Shown: positions 12,145-23,842, numbered from the stretch's first letter. The stretch is 64,000 nucleotides of DNA from Macrobrachium rosenbergii (GCF_040412425.1 NC_089781.1:49293227-49357226), one strand, 5' to 3'. Program-made: numbers and translations. Notes: a model not told the origin generated them from the sequence alone.

Positions 12145-12238
12145 GAACGCTTCACGATTAGCGTGTCATCCTCTCTCGCAAGAGCCATTTTAATCTTCTC
12201 TGTATCGTTCCAATTTAGTATATGTACTGCTGCACAAG
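12145..12238 (-). pseudogene. U6 snRNA-derived sequence, copy 1
   Basis: On the minus strand this matches spliceosomal U6 RNA over nearly its full length: a degraded 5' stem, then GCAGTACATATACTAAATTGG, AACGATACAGAGAAGATTA (the invariant ACAGAGA box), and GGATGACACGC, ending GTGAAGCGTTC. A run of six T follows (12135-12140), like a Pol III terminator. The catalytic AGC triad after the ACAGAGA helix reads AAA here, and the 5' stem is altered, so I call a pseudogene. It lies inside DIRS element 1. Confidence 0.8.
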
Positions 12239-13100
12239 ATAAAGTACTGGCTAAATTAAGGGACATCAGATGTTGAAGCGGGAAGTTGTTGATAAATAAA
12301 CAACTGGAGCGGTGTCAACACAAGACTTGAAGCTATACGATTTGTCTGCCAAGCGCCATGGCGTGACGCTGAAAGGCTCCGTGGCATGATACTGGAAGAG
12401 AGTCATTCAGCGTGGGAAGACACTTTCTGGCAGCCAAAGTTATTCAAAGGCCAAGGTGAAAGGCGTTCTTGTAAGCGCTCTCGAAGAGCAAGACGCTCCT
12501 GGCGCGAGACAAGAGAAAAGGCCAACACCTCAACTTGGGAAGACGAATAGGAAGCCACTAAACACTCTCTCTAGACGACAGACGCTCTGTAATCGTTCCA
12601 AACAGAGACGGATGTGGTGAAAGTCTGTACCTCTTAACAGGCAGATTCGAATCTTGAAAGGTTCATGAGAGCATCCAGCTGTTGTTGCAAACCCAACAAA
12701 ATCTTACGCGTTGGAGAAGCCACTCTTACTCGGGAGAAGGGCTGAACCTGAGAGAAGGAAAGGGGCGTTTTCGATACTTCCTTCCACAGGGGAAGAAGCT
12801 GCCCAGTTCTCTTGCCTTAGCGACAGGGGGTCGAAAACAGTGATCATTCTAAAAAACACTTTATTCTCTTCTGCAGAGGAATATCCACGCAACTTTATTT
12901 AAGAGTACAAATCTAGAGGAAGAGGACGTGAAGTCGTCCTCTCCTCTAAGCTTCTCTTAAGAGGGCGAGAGTCAACCGAGCTCCAACCCCGTGAGGCATT
13001 AGGACGTGTCGGAGGACGAGAAGCAATCCTTCAGGATGCGTGCCTGAGCACGATCCCTGGCAGCCTGGGTGAGCGTTATCAGGACCTGCCGAAGGGACGC
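12239..13100 (-). pseudogene. DIRS element 1 gag-like region, decayed
   Basis: Position (upstream of the reverse transcriptase on the minus strand) and a Ser-rich, Pro/Leu-rich translation (for example ENWAASSPVEGSIENAPF at 12704-12892) fit the gag of DIRS elements, but no diagnostic motif survives. The protein would package element RNA. The call rests mainly on location. Confidence 0.4.
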
Positions 13101-13806
13101 CAGATCGGTGGGAAGCCCCGTGACCCTCTAATATTTAACATGCCCCCTCCCTGGTCCTGGGAGTTATTTTTGGTCCAGGCCTAGAGGCATTATAGGGCTA
13201 ATCTGACGCCCCCTCCACAACACTAGGGCACTAGCACTAACACTTTTTTTGAATTGCATTCACTTTAGTTTCAAGAGCACGAAAAAAAAAAAAAAACTCC
13301 ACACGAACCAGGCCAGGGAATTACCTTCTGCAGCAACAAACTACAGGGTTAGTACTAAAACTTTACTACAGGGTTACTAGTAGGAGAAAACCCAACTGTC
13401 CATCTAAGGATGCACTCTAGGAGGAAGATTTCCTCAGCCTATCACGCTCCAATTTAAGCATATAGGCTTTATATTTGGGAAAATCCACTCACCCTCAGAC
13501 AATCCCACACATTCATTACCGATTATCATAGAGCATTGAACACCCTTACATATCATACATAAAGAGTGAGGAACTATCAAAGTCTTCGATAGCCTCACCT
13601 TACATTCACCTTCTACAGACTCGATAGCTAGAGGTAAGACATCTTAATTATAAGAAAAGTCAAAAGCAAAATCAAAAACGGTCCACAAAGAGCGTATGCC
13701 AAGTCACAGATCCAGTCGAATACAAAAAACAACCAAAATACTTAAGTGACAACAAAATTTCAAGAAATCCAAATGGCTGGAGGAACTGACAACAGGTGTT
13801 GACAGT

Positions 13807-13992
13807 CCTTGACAGAGAAAATCTGAATAGAAAATGGGAATGGTTCTGATACCGCCTCCCAGCGGCGGGAATGGGTACTAACCACTTGACCGGCCATCAG
13901 TTTTACAGCGCCTGCCGCAAATTTGAAAATCAGCGGACCTTTCGGAGAATACAGCTATATATATATCTGGCAGGTAAGTCTCATGAACAAAA
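13807..13992. repeat. DIRS element 1 terminal repeat (right in window)
   Basis: Inverted partner of 7493-7730; the two share roughly nine of ten bases over the GC-rich middle by eye. The outer tip (CAGGTAAGTCTCATGAAC) is complementary to the second half of the internal complementary region at 7783-7822. Confidence 0.85.
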
Positions 13993-14328
13993 CTTTTAAT
14001 TTATCAAGAAAACAATTTGGTTAGGTAAGAATCAAACTGGTTAACCATCACTTGAGTGCCAAGTTTTGATTATCCATTATGGTGTCACCAAAATATTACT
14101 TTGCCTGGAATCCACAAACACATTCTCCAAAATTTAAATAACAGGTTTACTAACAAAAATGTTAAGAAATCAAATCAAAACACAGTAACAATAACATTAT
14201 AATAGTGTGATAGCACAGACACATAAGAATGCAATAAAAAAATGGAAATATACCAATCAAAAAATGTGCCTAAAGATGATATCAATCTTTAAAAACACTG
14301 AAAAACTCAGGACATATCAAAATAAAAA
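13993..14328. other. Gap between the two DIRS elements, nothing seen
   Basis: About 335 bp of AT-rich sequence without coding potential or obvious repeats. Confidence 0.6.
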
Positions 14329-14655
14329 AAGGGATTTTGACAAAGGAAAATCTATTTCTGAGGAAGGCCCCATGTCACCCGGTGAAATTCCATACTAACA
14401 CGAATTTCTAGGTATAAAATGCTAGATATACCAGAGAAAAAGAGTTTTCAGGAATGCTGGGGTTACTACCCCAGATCGAGCATCTTCCATAATGAAGACG
14501 TCGGTATAACCAAGGGTGAGTGAAAGGATCACAACCACAGAGCCACACTGATAGATATTCCCATGTCAAAACCCCGGGAAGAGAGCAGTGAGCCGTTCCA
14601 GCCCCCACACTCAGGCGTCTGCCAGGCCGGCGACACCAGCGCCACCTGAACTCAT
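14329..14655. repeat. DIRS element 2 terminal repeat (left in window)
   Basis: Inverted copy of 22425-22711, sharing blocks such as ATCCTTTCACTCACCCTTGG, GTATATCTAGCATTT and AAATTCGTGTTAGTATGG in reverse complement. The outer about 45 bp (GGGATTTTGACAAAGG and on) are absent from the right repeat but present, complemented, in the internal complementary region. Confidence 0.88.
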
Positions 14656-14720
14656 TCCAGACTAGCACCACCCCAGGCTTGGCATGTGCAAGTAGGGGGC
14701 AAATCCACTTCTGGGAGGGT

Positions 14721-14812
14721 CACCAGGTGACACGGGCCTTCCTCAGAAATAGATTTTTCCTTTGTCAAAATCCCTTTCTGAGTCCAGCCCTGTGTCAGCC
14801 GGTGAAATAGTG
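14721..14812. repeat. DIRS element 2 internal complementary region
   Basis: 14721-14774 is the reverse complement of the outer tip of the left terminal repeat (14329-14382). From 14775 (CTGAGTCCAGCC...GCCGGTGAAAT) it is the reverse complement of the outer tip of the right terminal repeat (about 22675-22711). As in element 1, the junction marks where the two element ends are joined in the circular intermediate. Confidence 0.88.
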
Positions 14813-15352
14813 ATAGAGAATCATGCCAAGACTGCAAACTACAAGGAAAACAAAAGGTGATCAGAAGACAAAACACAAGCTATGGAAAAGGATTTAATGA
14901 GAATATCTCATCCACATGAAAAAATGATTACTAACATGAAAATACAGCAATACACACCTTAAATTATAGAATACAAAATTGGTACAATCAAAACAATATA
15001 GTAGGACAAACAATACAATTCAATAATACAAAGATTATAAGGAGTAAATATAAACTTAAACTTAAATCTAAGAAAATGAGACATCTACAACATGAGAAAA
15101 TTTATGGGGTACATGGAGCAAAATAAAAACAGCCCAGTACCCTAAGACAATCCAAAATCACAGCATGTCAAAACAGTCAACAAAAAGATAATAAAAAGAC
15201 AATAATAATATCAATATGAGGAGCAAGGCAGTGAGGCATGATCATCCAGAAGGGCAGGCAGAGAAGTAAATGAGGCAGGCGGGCGGGGGGGGGGATGGAT
15301 AAAGGATAATTAAGGTGGGGAATGACACTCCCCACAGCCACTGTAGAAAATT
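14813..15352 (-). other. DIRS element 2 3' non-coding segment
   Basis: Purine-poor, A-rich DNA between the recombinase stop and the internal complementary region. It includes a G-run at 15281-15293. No gene seen. Confidence 0.5.
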
Positions 15353-16330
15353 TCAGGGCTTGAGTGATTTTAAATAATGGCGTTTAAACACTAGAGGTGA
15401 TTTCCATCCCGTATATTTGGTAAGTTCTGAAAAACCCATATTATGAAAATAATTAGTGGAAGTAGCTACTGCACGGATATCATGAACCTTAGGGACTGAA
15501 TCCGGTTAGCTTGTTTAATGAAATACAGAATTTGTTGTCTTATAGCATTCAACGAAAGAGTTCCACCTTTCTCTCTGATAAAAAGAGGACCCGACTTACA
15601 CTGTGGAGTTCTTAAAAGGTAAGACTTTAAGGTATAGACTGGGCATAAGGACTGGTCCTGTGGAAGAGGCACCACCTTCCAAGGAGACCACCTGTCTTGA
15701 GGGTCCTCATTTTTAGCTAAAAATCTATGGTCAGGAGAAAGGAGGACTTCTCCAGACGGGAGGAAACTAACAAAATCATCACCTCTAGAGAGAGCCGACA
15801 GCTCTGAAATTCTGGCACCTGAAGCCAAGCTAATCAGAAATAAGGTTTTCCTTAACAGATCCAAATAAGAGCATTGTGAGTTGTCAATCTCAGATGCTAA
15901 CTTAAGAACATCATTGAGGAACCACGTAACAGAATGTGGGCGTGATACCAGTCTCAGACGAGCGCATGCTCTAGGGATGGATGAAAAGTAAGAATCTGTA
16001 AGGTCAATTTTAAAACCATATAAAAATACCTTCTTCAGGGCTGACTTTGCTGTGGTAATAGTGGCCGGGGCAAGGCCCTTTTCAAACAATGATCTAAAGA
16101 AGGTAACTGCTAGGTTAGTAGTCATGGTTTGAGCTTCAGATGCCTTCAAAAAGGATGCCAATTTTTGACTGCTGAGTCATATTGTCTGAGAGTAGAATCT
16201 CTCTTATCTGATTCCAAAAACAGAGTGTTGACAGGGTCAATGTTTGCTCCCTTTTGAGCAGTGAACTTTATAAAGTCCATAAAACTAGGGCATTCTGAAT
16301 TCTTAAGGAAGCTGACACAGTCTTGGTTTG
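15353..16330 (-). pseudogene. DIRS element 2 tyrosine recombinase, one or two frameshifts
   Basis: The open part (15466-16161, 231 codons) has the N-terminal SAM-like helices (MASFLKASEA, then the KGLAPATITTAKSALKKVF box), then LASGARISELSALSR with the first catalytic Arg (residue 117), and FLAKNEDP plus LCPVYTLKSYLL. A one-base phase change near 15490 throws the frame off. In the next phase the rest is intact: KVHDIRAVATS (catalytic H-x-x-R), then FKRHYLKSLKP with the nucleophile Tyr, and a TGA at 15353-15355. Upstream of 16161 another phase reads STL-QYDSAVK-like text, so the true start is near 16300. All catalytic residues are present, which makes this a nearly intact recombinase. It would integrate the circular cDNA without making target duplications. 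Confidence 0.88.
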
Positions 16331-16352
16331 TACTACTTGGGTCAGTCTGGGT

Positions 16353-17100
16353 TTAGGAATCTGATGACTCTGCAACTCGAGTTCCTGGAAGCAGAGGGAA
16401 CCAGTTGCTCTTTGGCCAATAAGGGGCTACCAGGGCCAGTTGACCTTTGAATGACCTGAGTTTGTGCAGTACTTTCAACAGCAAGTTTATTGGGGAAACA
16501 GGTAAATCTTCTCCCAATTGTTCCAGTCTATGGTCATTGCATCCGTGGCATAAGCCTGAGGGTCCAGGTTGGGAGCCACATAACAGGGAAGCTTGTGATT
16601 GCTCTCCGTCACGCGAACAGATCCACTTGGAGACCCGGAACCCGCGGCAAATCCAATTGAAAGACTTCCCATCCAGAGACCACTCCGTCTCCAACGGAGT
16701 GGTTCTGGACAGGGAATCCGCCACCACGTTCCGCACCCCGCTAGGTGGGTGGCTGACAGATGCCAGCTGTGCTTGTTCGCCAGGGAGAAAATAGCTACCA
16801 TAACCTGGTTTCGCGACCTGATTTGGAGCCACCCCTGTTGATGCAATGAACTACCACGGGCGCTGTCCAACACCAGTCTGATATGAATCTGGCTGGGGGG
16901 CGGATTTTCTTTAAGGTTAGAAATACTGCCATAGCTTCCAAGGTGTTTATATGGAACTGTTGAAACATTGTAGACCACGTTCCTTGTACTTTTGTTTTGG
17001 CGAATACCCTCCCCAGCCGCTTAATGAGGCGTCTGTGTGAACCACCAGTGCCGGAGGAGGAACTGAAGTGGAACTGTCTTGGACAGGCCACTGACTGTGG
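16353..17100 (-). pseudogene. DIRS element 2 RNase H domain
   Basis: Minus-strand frames in two phases. HTDASLSGWGG at about 17020-17060 is the start of RNase H with its first catalytic Asp. HPPSGVRNVVADSLSR in 16353-16832 is the terminal H...N..AD.LSR block. The downstream WNNWEKIYLFPQ and the later YWPKSNWFPLL are the conserved tail seen in DIRS and hepadna-like pol layouts. It would remove template RNA during cDNA synthesis. Phase changes between the blocks indicate one or two indels; the domain is otherwise complete. Confidence 0.8.
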
Positions 17101-18268
17101 ACCAAGGCCGCAGTCTCACCTTTAAAATCCGGGGGATGGAGGAGACCTTGTCTCTGAGCCTGACATTGGCTCGACTCTGCCACACTCTGTTTACGCCTTT
17201 TAATTTTGCTTTTAAGAGCAGGTCCGTCACTGAGGCAAATTGAAGGGAGCCGAGGATTCTTTCTTGGGCCCGGCGGGATGCTGCTTTGTCTCTCAGAAAT
17301 TTCCTGGTAAAGGAAACTATCTCCTTCCGCTTGGGCGGCGGAAGGGATAACGTGTACGAGGACAGATCCCACTGGAGACCCAGCCACTGAAACCGGGACT
17401 CCGGAGTCAAGCGGGACTTCTCTCTGTTCAGCTGAAAGCCTAACGACTCCAGGAATTTGATGACCATGGCCGTGGCCTTCCAGCATTCTAGAACTGTTGG
17501 TGCCCAAATTATCCAATCGTCTAGGTACGCTGCTAGGGATATCCCTCGGGACCGGAGTTGCTGTACTACCGTGTCCGCCAGCTTTGTAAATATTCTGGGG
17601 GCTATATTTAGACCGAAAGGCATGACCCTGAAGGAGTAGGCTTGTTTCCCGAGTCTGAAACCCAGGAACGGAGAGAAGCTCCGCGCAACCGGGACGTGAT
17701 AATAAGCGTCTGAAAGATCGATAGAGGTGGTGACGGCTCCATGTGGAATTAGAGTCCGTACCTACGCTACCGTAAGCATGCGAAATTTGTCGCATTTTAT
17801 ATAATGATTTAGACGCGACAGATCCAGAATCACTCTTTGCTGACTGGAGTCTTTCTTCAGAACAGTGAACAACCTGCCTCGAAATTTGAGGTGCCTTACT
17901 TTCTTTATTGCTCGCTGGTTGAGCAGTTCTGCCACATAGTCCTGTAGGACTCTGGAGGGTGGCTGGTAAAACCTGATCAGGGGAGGGGGGTCCTTGGTCC
18001 AGCTCCAACCCAGACCTTTGGACACAATGCTGTGTGCCCAAGGACTGAAGGACCACTGGTCTCTGAACCAGTAAAGACGACCACCTACCTGACTGTTCTC
18101 AGTGGGAGGAAGCGGGTTTGTTTCTCTACCACGCCCAGGTTTTCCCTCTTGGGGCGGTGTTAGACTTGCCTCTGTAAGGGGCCCGACCTCTTCCCCACCT
18201 TGCACTTCTATTAAGGCCGTGAAAGAACCCACGGCCCTCATAGGTAGGATTGTACGCTGGTGAGGCAA
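17021..18268 (-). pseudogene. DIRS element 2 reverse transcriptase
   Basis: The N-terminal part (17762-18268) has SGRLYWF-like and RLFTVLKKDSSQQRVILDLSRLNHY text, ending in DKFRML. After a phase change, 17021-17623 (200 codons) has MPFGLNIAPRIFTKLAD, then AAYLDDWIIWAP with the YxDD active site encoded at 17513-17527, then the thumb region (FQWLGLQWDL). The two parts together cover the full fingers-palm-thumb order. The segment between them (about 17625-17760), holding the first catalytic Asp block (DLSDAYYHVPVA in a third phase), is readable with one shift. The enzyme copies element RNA in the particle. Confidence 0.85.
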
Positions 18269-20102
18269 CGTGCGAGGGTGCAGCAGGGTTGAGCTGGTTG
18301 GACCAGCACGTATTGATGGGGATGAGCCTTAGAGGTGGAGGGCTGGGCCACTGCCGAGACCGGGACAGCTTGAACAACTGTCTGATGATGAGGCCTCTTG
18401 TGTCTCCTGAACCGTTTACCAGACTTAGTCTGGGAGCCGCCAGATTCTGGGGTCTTGGCGCTTGTGGCGGAGATACCCCAACGAGCGCGAAGACTTTGGT
18501 TGGCCCTGGTAGCCTCGCTCAGCACACTGGCTACGCCTTCCTCTGGGAAAAGGTTAGGGCCCCAGATAGAGTTCTTCATGAGCTTGTTAGGCTCATGACG
18601 ATGGTGGCATCTCGAAAAAGATGAATCTCCTACACTCAAGCTTAGCCACCATAAAGTCATATAGGTCTGACTGAAACTCTGCTAACAGGGATTTAGCCAG
18701 AACCTGGAAGAAGGGCTCTTCTGCACAGGAGATGGCAGTCGCTTCTGTGAGGCAGAGGAGTTCAAGGACCAGCCTAACCTAGTCCGTGCCTCAAATTCTG
18801 TCTTTAGCAAGGCTTCCGGGAGCTTAGGAAGCTGCTCGCTAAACTGAGTAGACGCACAGTGAGCATCCAGCTTTCCCACAGTAAAGGTGGATGGGGGTGT
18901 CTCTCAAAACTCCTCACCCCTGGGAATACCAGGGATGTGGAGTCTGTCTCCCTTAATTGAGGTAAAGGGTTGCCTTCAAAGCAAGCTCGAGCCGTAGCCA
19001 GAGCCACTTTGTTGATGCAGGGAGTAGGCAACTTATCACCTAGGGCGAACATGGTGTAGTTGCCCTTGAAAGGTGTAAGCTTGGTGTTCTCTGCCTGCCA
19101 CTCCGTAAGAGTGCGCAGGAGAGTAGACTGAGCTTGGTCCCTAGGGAAGATCACCGTCTCTCTAGGGACCTTGTCCGAACGTACCCAGGCTTCCTCCGTC
19201 AGCCTAACGAAGCCTGGGTAAGGAGGCAGGAGATCGGGAGGGAAAAACTCTAGCTCCTCTAAACGTCTCGTGCCAAGACCTTCAACTGTCAAGGTGTCTT
19301 CGTGCCGAATGGCACGAAGAGCAAAACGCCAAGGGTTCCCGACATCAAAGGGAGGGGGAGATCAGTATGTCAGGGATATCATACTGCGTTCGGCTCCTCC
19401 GGGCGAGCCATTCCCGCCAGTATGTTATCATAGCTGTGAAGCTTCTCCAATATTTTGAGAGCTTAGACTCAACCTCCGCCGAGAACCTCTCAAAACAGTT
19501 CGCAAACGCCTCAGGGTCAAAGGCAGGCTGGCGAGGAGGGCTTGGTCTTGGTGCCCTCTTACTCGCTCCTTTGCCCGAGGTTCCAGGTTTGCTCTGGAGG
19601 CTAAAGGCACGGGGACCTTAGCCTTCGACGGGGGGGAAAGGAGATCCTTTCCTGGAAGACGAGGACTTAAAGCCCTTCGCCTTCCATGAAGTCTTCAGCT
19701 TCAACTTGGGGACAGCTGATGGAGCCCTGTCACCCAAGGTGGAAGACTTTACAAACCCTGAAAAGGAAGATACAGAGGAAGATGGGGAATCAAAAAGGGC
19801 GCCGCCCCTCGCAACCTCACTTACCTCACTACCTACCACTGGTCCTCGCTCTGTATTCATAGGTTCCAGGTCCAAGTCCAAGGCGGCAATGTCCTCCGAC
19901 ACCTCCGCGTAAAGGATGTCCTCTTGGGGTGGCTGGGTCGATCCCGGATCTGCTGGATGATGGGTTGGCCAACTCTCGGGAACCGCAGCAGCAACCCGGG
20001 CACCGGGGGTAAAGCAAGTCCCTCAACTTTCTCGTCGAGGACATAAAGCTTCCCGACAGTACATTCTTCCAAACCCAGCCACCCAGGCGCGGAGAGACTC
20101 AA
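18238..20102 (-). pseudogene. DIRS element 2 gag-like protein, frameshifted
   Basis: Four minus-strand pieces in different phases. 19618-19902: MSEDIAALDLDLE start, acidic then Ser/Lys-rich. 19428-19610 region: FDPEAFANCFERF in an alternative phase. 18804-19292: TPFKGNYTMFALGDKLPTP and NKVALATARACFEGN, a conserved-looking globular part. 18238-18660: HEPNKLMKNSIWGPNLFPEE followed by a Lys/Arg/Ser-rich tail (KSGKRFRRHKRPHH) that probably binds RNA. The 5' start is either 19902 or an upstream Met near 20102; I prefer 19902 because the reading becomes consistent from there. No zinc knuckle is seen. Confidence 0.65.
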
Positions 20103-22424
20103 GGGAAGTCTTCTTAGAGGACTTGTCCGCCTGGAAGAGAATAGGCAATTAGGGTTGAACTGAAATATAAACCCGTTAAAACAATATAAGCATTAAACAG
20201 ATATGAGGGACGTAAGAAATGGGAAGCTATATCTTACCGACTGCGTCTGGATGCTAGCGCACAGAGCGAAGCAAACTTCACAGCCGCCGGGTGCCAAACA
20301 ACAAGGTCATCCAACCGACCGCACAGCCAGCGTGGGTCCGCACACCACGTGTCCATAGGGTTGCTGGAGGAAGCGGTGCACCCCTCCTCACAACGAACAG
20401 TCTGTAAGTGTAAATAGTAAATGAACCTACCACTCTAAGCAACCTAAAGCTGGTAGGCCAGGGTATTTCAATCTACTACCGGAATGCTCCGGCGGAGAGA
20501 AAAACCCCTCGTCAGAGACGGGACCACCAAGCCATAAATTAAACAGAGTGGAAGGCAAGTTACTTCCCGGTCACCGGAATACTCCGGCGGAACGGGAGAA
20601 CTGAGACAACAGGGCCCTACCACAAGGGCTGCCAGCAAAAAAGACGGCGGAACCCCAGGGCAGAACACCGGATCTCAATAAAAACATATAAAATAAATAT
20701 GTAGTGGCGGGGTGAGAAGCTCAAAAACACATATCCGCCAGATAATATAAATATATATAAGATACAAGTGATGGTAACAATGAAAAAATCATATCCGGAG
20801 ACCGGAGGTATCTCTCTCCCCCCCCGGAGTCCGAATCTCCCCGCCAGAGAAACTAAAGGTGGGTGAGGCGACCGTCATCGCAAGGCCAAGTATAATATAA
20901 GCCGGAGTAGGCGCCAACAACCCAACCAAAGCAAATCGACGGAGAGAGGCTCGAGAACAAGAGATAGAATGTTCAAACCCGCTCGATCTTTGGAGAGTGG
21001 TAAACTGGTGGGGACATCAAAACAAACTCAGCGCTGCCGGGGATTAGCTCTGGGAGGGAACGAATCTCTCCACCAGAGGTAGTCCCCAACTCGGAGAAAA
21101 CGCCATCTAGCATCACCCGCACGAGAATAGGCAAGAGCTGGCCTGAGATGGAGGGGGGGGGGAGGAAGGGTTGGTGGGGTAGGGAAGAGGAGTAGGCTAA
21201 GATAGGCGAAAACAGGAGACAAGGGAAAGTAATTCACCCGCTCGACTGCAATCACACGCCACGCCAAGAAAATAATACTAGCTCTGGCAGGACAAGCCTA
21301 CTCCCGAGGAAAGGGATGCGACCAAGGACTCAACACGCCGACTCCTGCCTGGACAAAGCCTCTCACCAACGCACACTGTTTAGGCATGGCCTAGGCTAAC
21401 GGAAAGGGGGACAAGGGGAGGGTGGGGAGGAAACAACAGGAGAGAAATTCTGTGCCGAAATACAACCAGGACCGAAAGAGAGGGGGAAAAAAGGCAATAA
21501 AGCCTGGAGGAGGCACACCCAATGAACTCTACTCCTTCGAAAAGAAGGGGAGGACAAAGGGGTCTCACTCTGCCACCCAAATAACGGCCACTGGAGGAAA
21601 CAGCAACAAAACTCCCTCAACCTGATGATCCACCCCACACCTAACCTACTAGGAGGGGCGGAGGTCAAGGAAGCAATAAAGCCTATCAATATGAAAGGCA
21701 AGGGAGAAACCCACACAACAATACAATAAAAACCATCACAAATATACACAATATACATAAAATATATATATATATATATATATAATATATAATAATAATT
21801 ATATATATATATATATATATTCCAAGAATAATGTGCCCATGCGAGGTGCGTAGCCTAGCTCCGAGGAGCGGCCAGACAATCGAGCTGATGCTACCTGAAA
21901 TGAAGGGATAAGGCAACAAATATGTATAGCACACAACGCAAAATATGATAATAATAATAATGGTAAATAAGTAAGACTAACATGGGGACTCATCCCGGAG
22001 GGGGAAACCTAAAAGCGGGAAATGACAGGAACCTATAGAGGGAACCCGCCATGGGGATCAGTCATACAAAACAAAACTCCAATAAAACACCCGCCAGGAA
22101 ACACCGCCAGGAAGAGATCCAGGGGAAAAGATAAGTAATATAACGACAAAGAGACAACCCAAACAGAATAAACTGGAAGGGTAAACTCATGGTCAACATG
22201 GCTGGCTGGGGGACGCCGTGGCGCCATAACAACAATCTCATAATTGTGAAATTACGGACTGATGCAGCCACACTTATCAAAAACCCCACAATAAGATGGT
22301 ACTTAACTTAGAGATGGTGAAACTGCTAGAAGACATGACGAAAAAGCAGGAAACACCCAAAATTACACCGCACAAAAATTCAAATGATGACGATCACGTG
22401 CTAGAAAATGGAATGAATGTTGGT
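20103..22424 (-). other. DIRS element 2 leader, non-coding
   Basis: About 2.3 kb between gag and the right terminal repeat without a long minus-strand frame. It contains an AT microsatellite. Short frames on both strands look random. The length is large for a DIRS leader, so a nested or duplicated segment is possible, but I see no boundary. Confidence 0.4.
21758..21825. repeat. (TA)n microsatellite
   Basis: Two TA runs separated by TAATAATAATTA. Confidence 0.9.
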
Positions 22425-22711
22425 GGCGCTGGTGTCGCCGGCCTGGCGGACGCCTGAGCGTGGGGGCTGGAACGGCTCACCGCTCTTTGAGGGGTTTTGA
22501 CATGGGAATATCTATTGAGTGTAGCTCTGTGGTTGTGATCCTTTCACTCACCCTTGGTTATACCGACGTCTTCCTTATGGAAGACGCTCGATCTAGGGGT
22601 AGTAACCCCAGCATTCCTGAAAGCTCTTTTTCTCTGGTATATCTAGCATTTAATACCTAGAAATTCGTGTTAGTATGGAATTTCACCGGCTGACACGGGG
22701 CTGGACTCAGA
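22425..22711. repeat. DIRS element 2 terminal repeat (right in window)
   Basis: Inverted partner of 14373-14655. It ends GGGGCTGGACTCAG, whose complement opens the second half of the internal complementary region at 14775. A short loop-forming pair GACGTCTTCC/GGAAGACGCTC lies within. Confidence 0.88.
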
Positions 22712-22919
22712 TATTCTCTTTTACCTAGAACATCACTTTACAAAACTCAGTAATCACCACATTACCTTTTGTAATTATTACACTATTACAATCTCCTCAA
22801 CACTTGCACAAAATAATATTCCTGATCACCTTCTACAAAATTAACACACTCCTGGGGTGAGTTTAACAGAGCTTTTACAACCAGAAACTTTTCAATTATT
22901 TCCCTTATATGTAATGGGA

Positions 22920-22923
<4 letters not shown>
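22712..22923. other. AT-rich flank, nothing seen
   Basis: Unique-looking AT-rich DNA right of DIRS element 2. Confidence 0.6.

Positions 22924-23010
<87 letters not shown>
22924..23010. repeat. (GA)n microsatellite
   Basis: About 43 uninterrupted GA units. Confidence 0.97.
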
Positions 23011-23011
<1 letters not shown>

Positions 23012-23754
23012 TTCTCTGAGGAATCTTTCTGGCAGACTAACTCGTCTTTAGAAAAACACTGCGCTTCTAACTCTCGTAGGCCCTTTCAGAATACTCAAGA
23101 ATACACATAGGGTATTCACACAGAACACCCAATTCATATTCTACAGAATACACATATATACACGTATACAAATACACACGGGTGAGCTTCGAGGGCCATA
23201 CCCTTATCTTACATGATGGACATTTCCTGTTCGGGGCTTACCAAACCTTTTGTCAGCCTAACCCAGCTGGGCAAAAATGAAAGACGCTTTTAGACACAAA
23301 GCAACTCCACTTATCTTCTGTTCCTCTTTCTCTCTTTCTCAGATTACAAACAGAATAAGCATAGACAGAGTTAATAACGATGGGTTAAGCCTACAGAGCA
23401 AAGACATAACAGGAAACTCGCCGATTGAGTGACAGCTCGTCACGACAAGATAAGAGAATTCTTTTTCCTTACTGCGAGTTACAGGACACCTGTACAAATA
23501 TGGAAGGCAAACCCTTTATTCTCTCTCTCGGCAAACAGGATGTGGTGACCTGATAAGAATTTCACAAGACACTTCAAACATTGAACAAAGGGAAAAAATA
23601 TTCTATAGAATCGTAAGTTTACATGATACATAACTTATCTACAAGAAAAAGACATTTTAAAATCACGTCTTCACAATAAATGACGAATCTTGTAAGCAAA
23701 ACTTTAAAATTTTTACAGAGATATACAAACACTTATAAAATGGTTATATACAAA
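23011..23754. other. Unclassified DNA, no gene seen
   Basis: No long frame and no clear repeat. Confidence 0.5.
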
Positions 23755-23804
23755 TATATATATATATATATATATAAAATGGTTATACATATTATATAAC
23801 ATAC

Positions 23805-23842
<38 letters not shown>

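Larger units (their letters stand above)
7493..13992 (-). mobile_element. DIRS-like retrotransposon, element 1
   Basis: About 6.5 kb bounded by inverted terminal repeats (7493-7730 and 13807-13992) with an internal complementary region at 7728-7822. Minus-strand order is gag-like relic, reverse transcriptase, RNase H-type region, tyrosine recombinase, then the internal complementary region next to the terminal repeat downstream of the recombinase. This is the DIRS order. DIRS elements reverse-transcribe to a circular intermediate that the recombinase integrates, so no integrase or target duplication is expected. All coding parts are frameshifted. A block of different character (11330-12140) and a U6-derived sequence lie inside the gag half. 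Confidence 0.85.
14329..22711 (-). mobile_element. DIRS-like retrotransposon, element 2
   Basis: About 8.4 kb with inverted terminal repeats (14329-14655 and 22425-22711) and an internal complementary region (14721-14812). The minus-strand order is long leader, gag, reverse transcriptase, RNase H, tyrosine recombinase, internal complementary region. It belongs to a different family from element 1: terminal repeats are unrelated and the proteins are only distantly alike. Coding is better preserved, with some frames over 200 codons, but gag and pol contain frame changes. An AT microsatellite (21758-21825) lies in the roughly 2.3-kb leader between the terminal repeat and gag. Confidence 0.88.

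Noticed and set aside
12145..12238. Functional U6 snRNA gene
   Set aside because: The AGC triad is changed to AAA, the 5' stem is damaged and no proximal promoter elements are visible, despite the T6 run.
18250..18624. Plus-strand frames over DIRS element 2 gag and pol (also 16447-16841 and 19706-19912)
   Set aside because: They lie opposite recognised minus-strand domains and are shadows.
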